6,380 bases of DNA from Nitrososphaerales archaeon TH5895. GTDB lineage: Archaea; Thermoproteota; Nitrososphaeria; Nitrososphaerales; Nitrososphaeraceae. Positions 5,924 to 6,380 of this stretch are shown piece after piece; the stretch's first letter is position 1; every line of letters starts with the position of its first letter. The notes below the pieces were generated by a model. The model worked only from the letters and a program-made list of their open reading frames with translations. It did no database searches and was not told where the DNA came from. The position numbers were made by a program, and so were the translations under genes. Location: positions 1-6,380 of the forward strand of contig JAATVS010000078.1 in the NCBI GenBank assembly GCA_014523695.1, written 5' to 3'.

Positions 5924-5993
5924 AAGTAGTGGATATGTGGCGACCGGCTTCGCGTATTGATAGTTTAGGTTTGAATGTATACTCTTCGACAAT

Positions 5994-6003
5994 GTTAATA
6001 GGT
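5994..6003 (+). promoter_or_regulatory. weak TATA-like element before the Nudix gene
   Basis: GTTAATAGGT is centred about 34 bases before the ATG at 6032; it is the only AT-rich element at a suitable distance but a poor match. Confidence 0.2.
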
Positions 6004-6031
6004 ATCTCTTCCTCAGAGTGTTGACACAAGA

Positions 6032-6380
6032 ATGCCAAACCTGACTAGGATCGATGTTGTAACAGCATTTTTGCAATTTAATAATCAAATATTAATCCTT
6101 AGACGAAGCACTAGCGTGAAAACAATGAAGGAGAAATGGGGGGCTGTGAGCGGCTATTTAGAAAATAACGAACCACTAAGACAAGCTATCATAGAAATCA
6201 AAGAAGAAACAGGTTTGGAAAATGATGACGTACAATTGGTGAGATCGGGCGATGCACTTCTAGCTATCGATCCTGAGAATCCGAATACTTCATACAAGAT
6301 TCATCCATACCTTTTCCAATCAAAGAGTAAGGAAATAAGGCTTAGCAGAGAACATGATCAGTATGAATGGATAGCAATAG
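6032..6380 (+). CDS. Nudix hydrolase, 3' end beyond the window (partial)
   Basis: The reading frame is open from an ATG at 6032 to the right edge, 116 codons. It shows a Nudix fold: an N-terminal strand TRIDVVTAFLQFNNQILILRR (5-25), then EKWGAVSG (34-41) and the Nudix box GYLENNEPLRQAIIEIKEET (41-60) ending GL. The metal-binding glutamates of the EIKEETG part are present. The usual Arg of the REUXEE core is Ile at residue 54, and the spacing from the first Glu of the box is one residue shorter than the standard pattern. A later SYKIHPYLF strand and the HDQYEW motif (109-113) are typical of many Nudix proteins. Nudix enzymes hydrolyse nucleoside diphosphates linked to another group; the substrate cannot be told from this fragment. 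An in-frame TAG near 5999 and no other start codon fix the start at 6032. Confidence 0.85.
   Translation, partial: MPNLTRIDVVTAFLQFNNQILILRRSTSVKTMKEKWGAVSGYLENNEPLRQAIIEIKEETGLENDDVQLVRSGDALLAIDPENPNTSYKIHPYLFQSKSKEIRLSREHDQYEWIAI

Noticed and set aside
5840..5960. Possible C/D box RNA suggested by CTGATG and GATGAAA strings
   Set aside because: The strings do not match the C box well and there is no correctly placed D box or terminal stem.
5834..6088. Minus-strand 84-codon ORF between dtdA and the Nudix gene
   Set aside because: It overlaps the start of the clearly coding Nudix gene in antisense, has no recognisable motif, and lacks a good promoter; the plus-strand fragment in the same place is the more protein-like reading.

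Overview
The window looks like chromosomal DNA of an archaeon, most likely of the ammonia-oxidising Nitrososphaeria (Thaumarchaeota). It carries an archaeal clamp-loader small subunit, an archaeal-type ribosomal protein L11, an NGN-KOW transcription elongation factor Spt5, and a GEK1/DTD2-type D-aminoacyl-tRNA deacylase. Starts are often TTG or GTG with TATA-like boxes 25-40 bases upstream, and the DNA is moderately AT-rich with roomy intergenic gaps. The genus cannot be settled by eye; the thaumarchaeal placement rests on the gene types and is inference. No tRNA, rRNA, CRISPR array, insertion sequence or phage gene was recognised.

Layout. Bases 1-69 may hold the 5' end of a leftward gene running off the left edge. 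A perfect 15-copy AAT microsatellite (99-143) lies just upstream of it, followed by about 340 bases without a convincing gene. Then come rfcS (486-1475, +) and a small winged-helix DNA-binding protein (1682-2005, +). This converges on a two-helix membrane protein of unknown function (2111-2539, -). A divergent intergenic region then leads to a secreted protein with two FxLyD-like domains (2804-3496, +), preceded by a 16-codon upstream ORF that overlaps its start codon. The secreted gene converges on rpl11 (3566-4048, -) and nusG/spt5 (4158-4823, -), which point the same way but each have a TATA candidate. Divergent from spt5 is dtdA (5010-5828, +), followed by a doubtful mini-ORF overlapping its stop and the 5' part of a Nudix hydrolase gene (6032 to the right edge, +).

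Function. Most identifiable genes are information-processing housekeeping: clamp loading onto DNA (RfcS), transcription processivity (Spt5), translation-factor recruitment on the ribosome (L11), removal of mischarged D-amino acids from tRNA (DtdA), and probable nucleotide clean-up (Nudix). The winged-helix, membrane and secreted proteins are lineage-flavoured accessory genes. I do not see a new defence or mobile system. The points most worth a second look are the microsatellite at a likely promoter, the obligatory long acidic/Ser-Thr-Asn-rich N-terminal tail of Spt5, the ATGA-overlapping upstream ORF before the secreted gene, and the coding-like fragment after dtdA.
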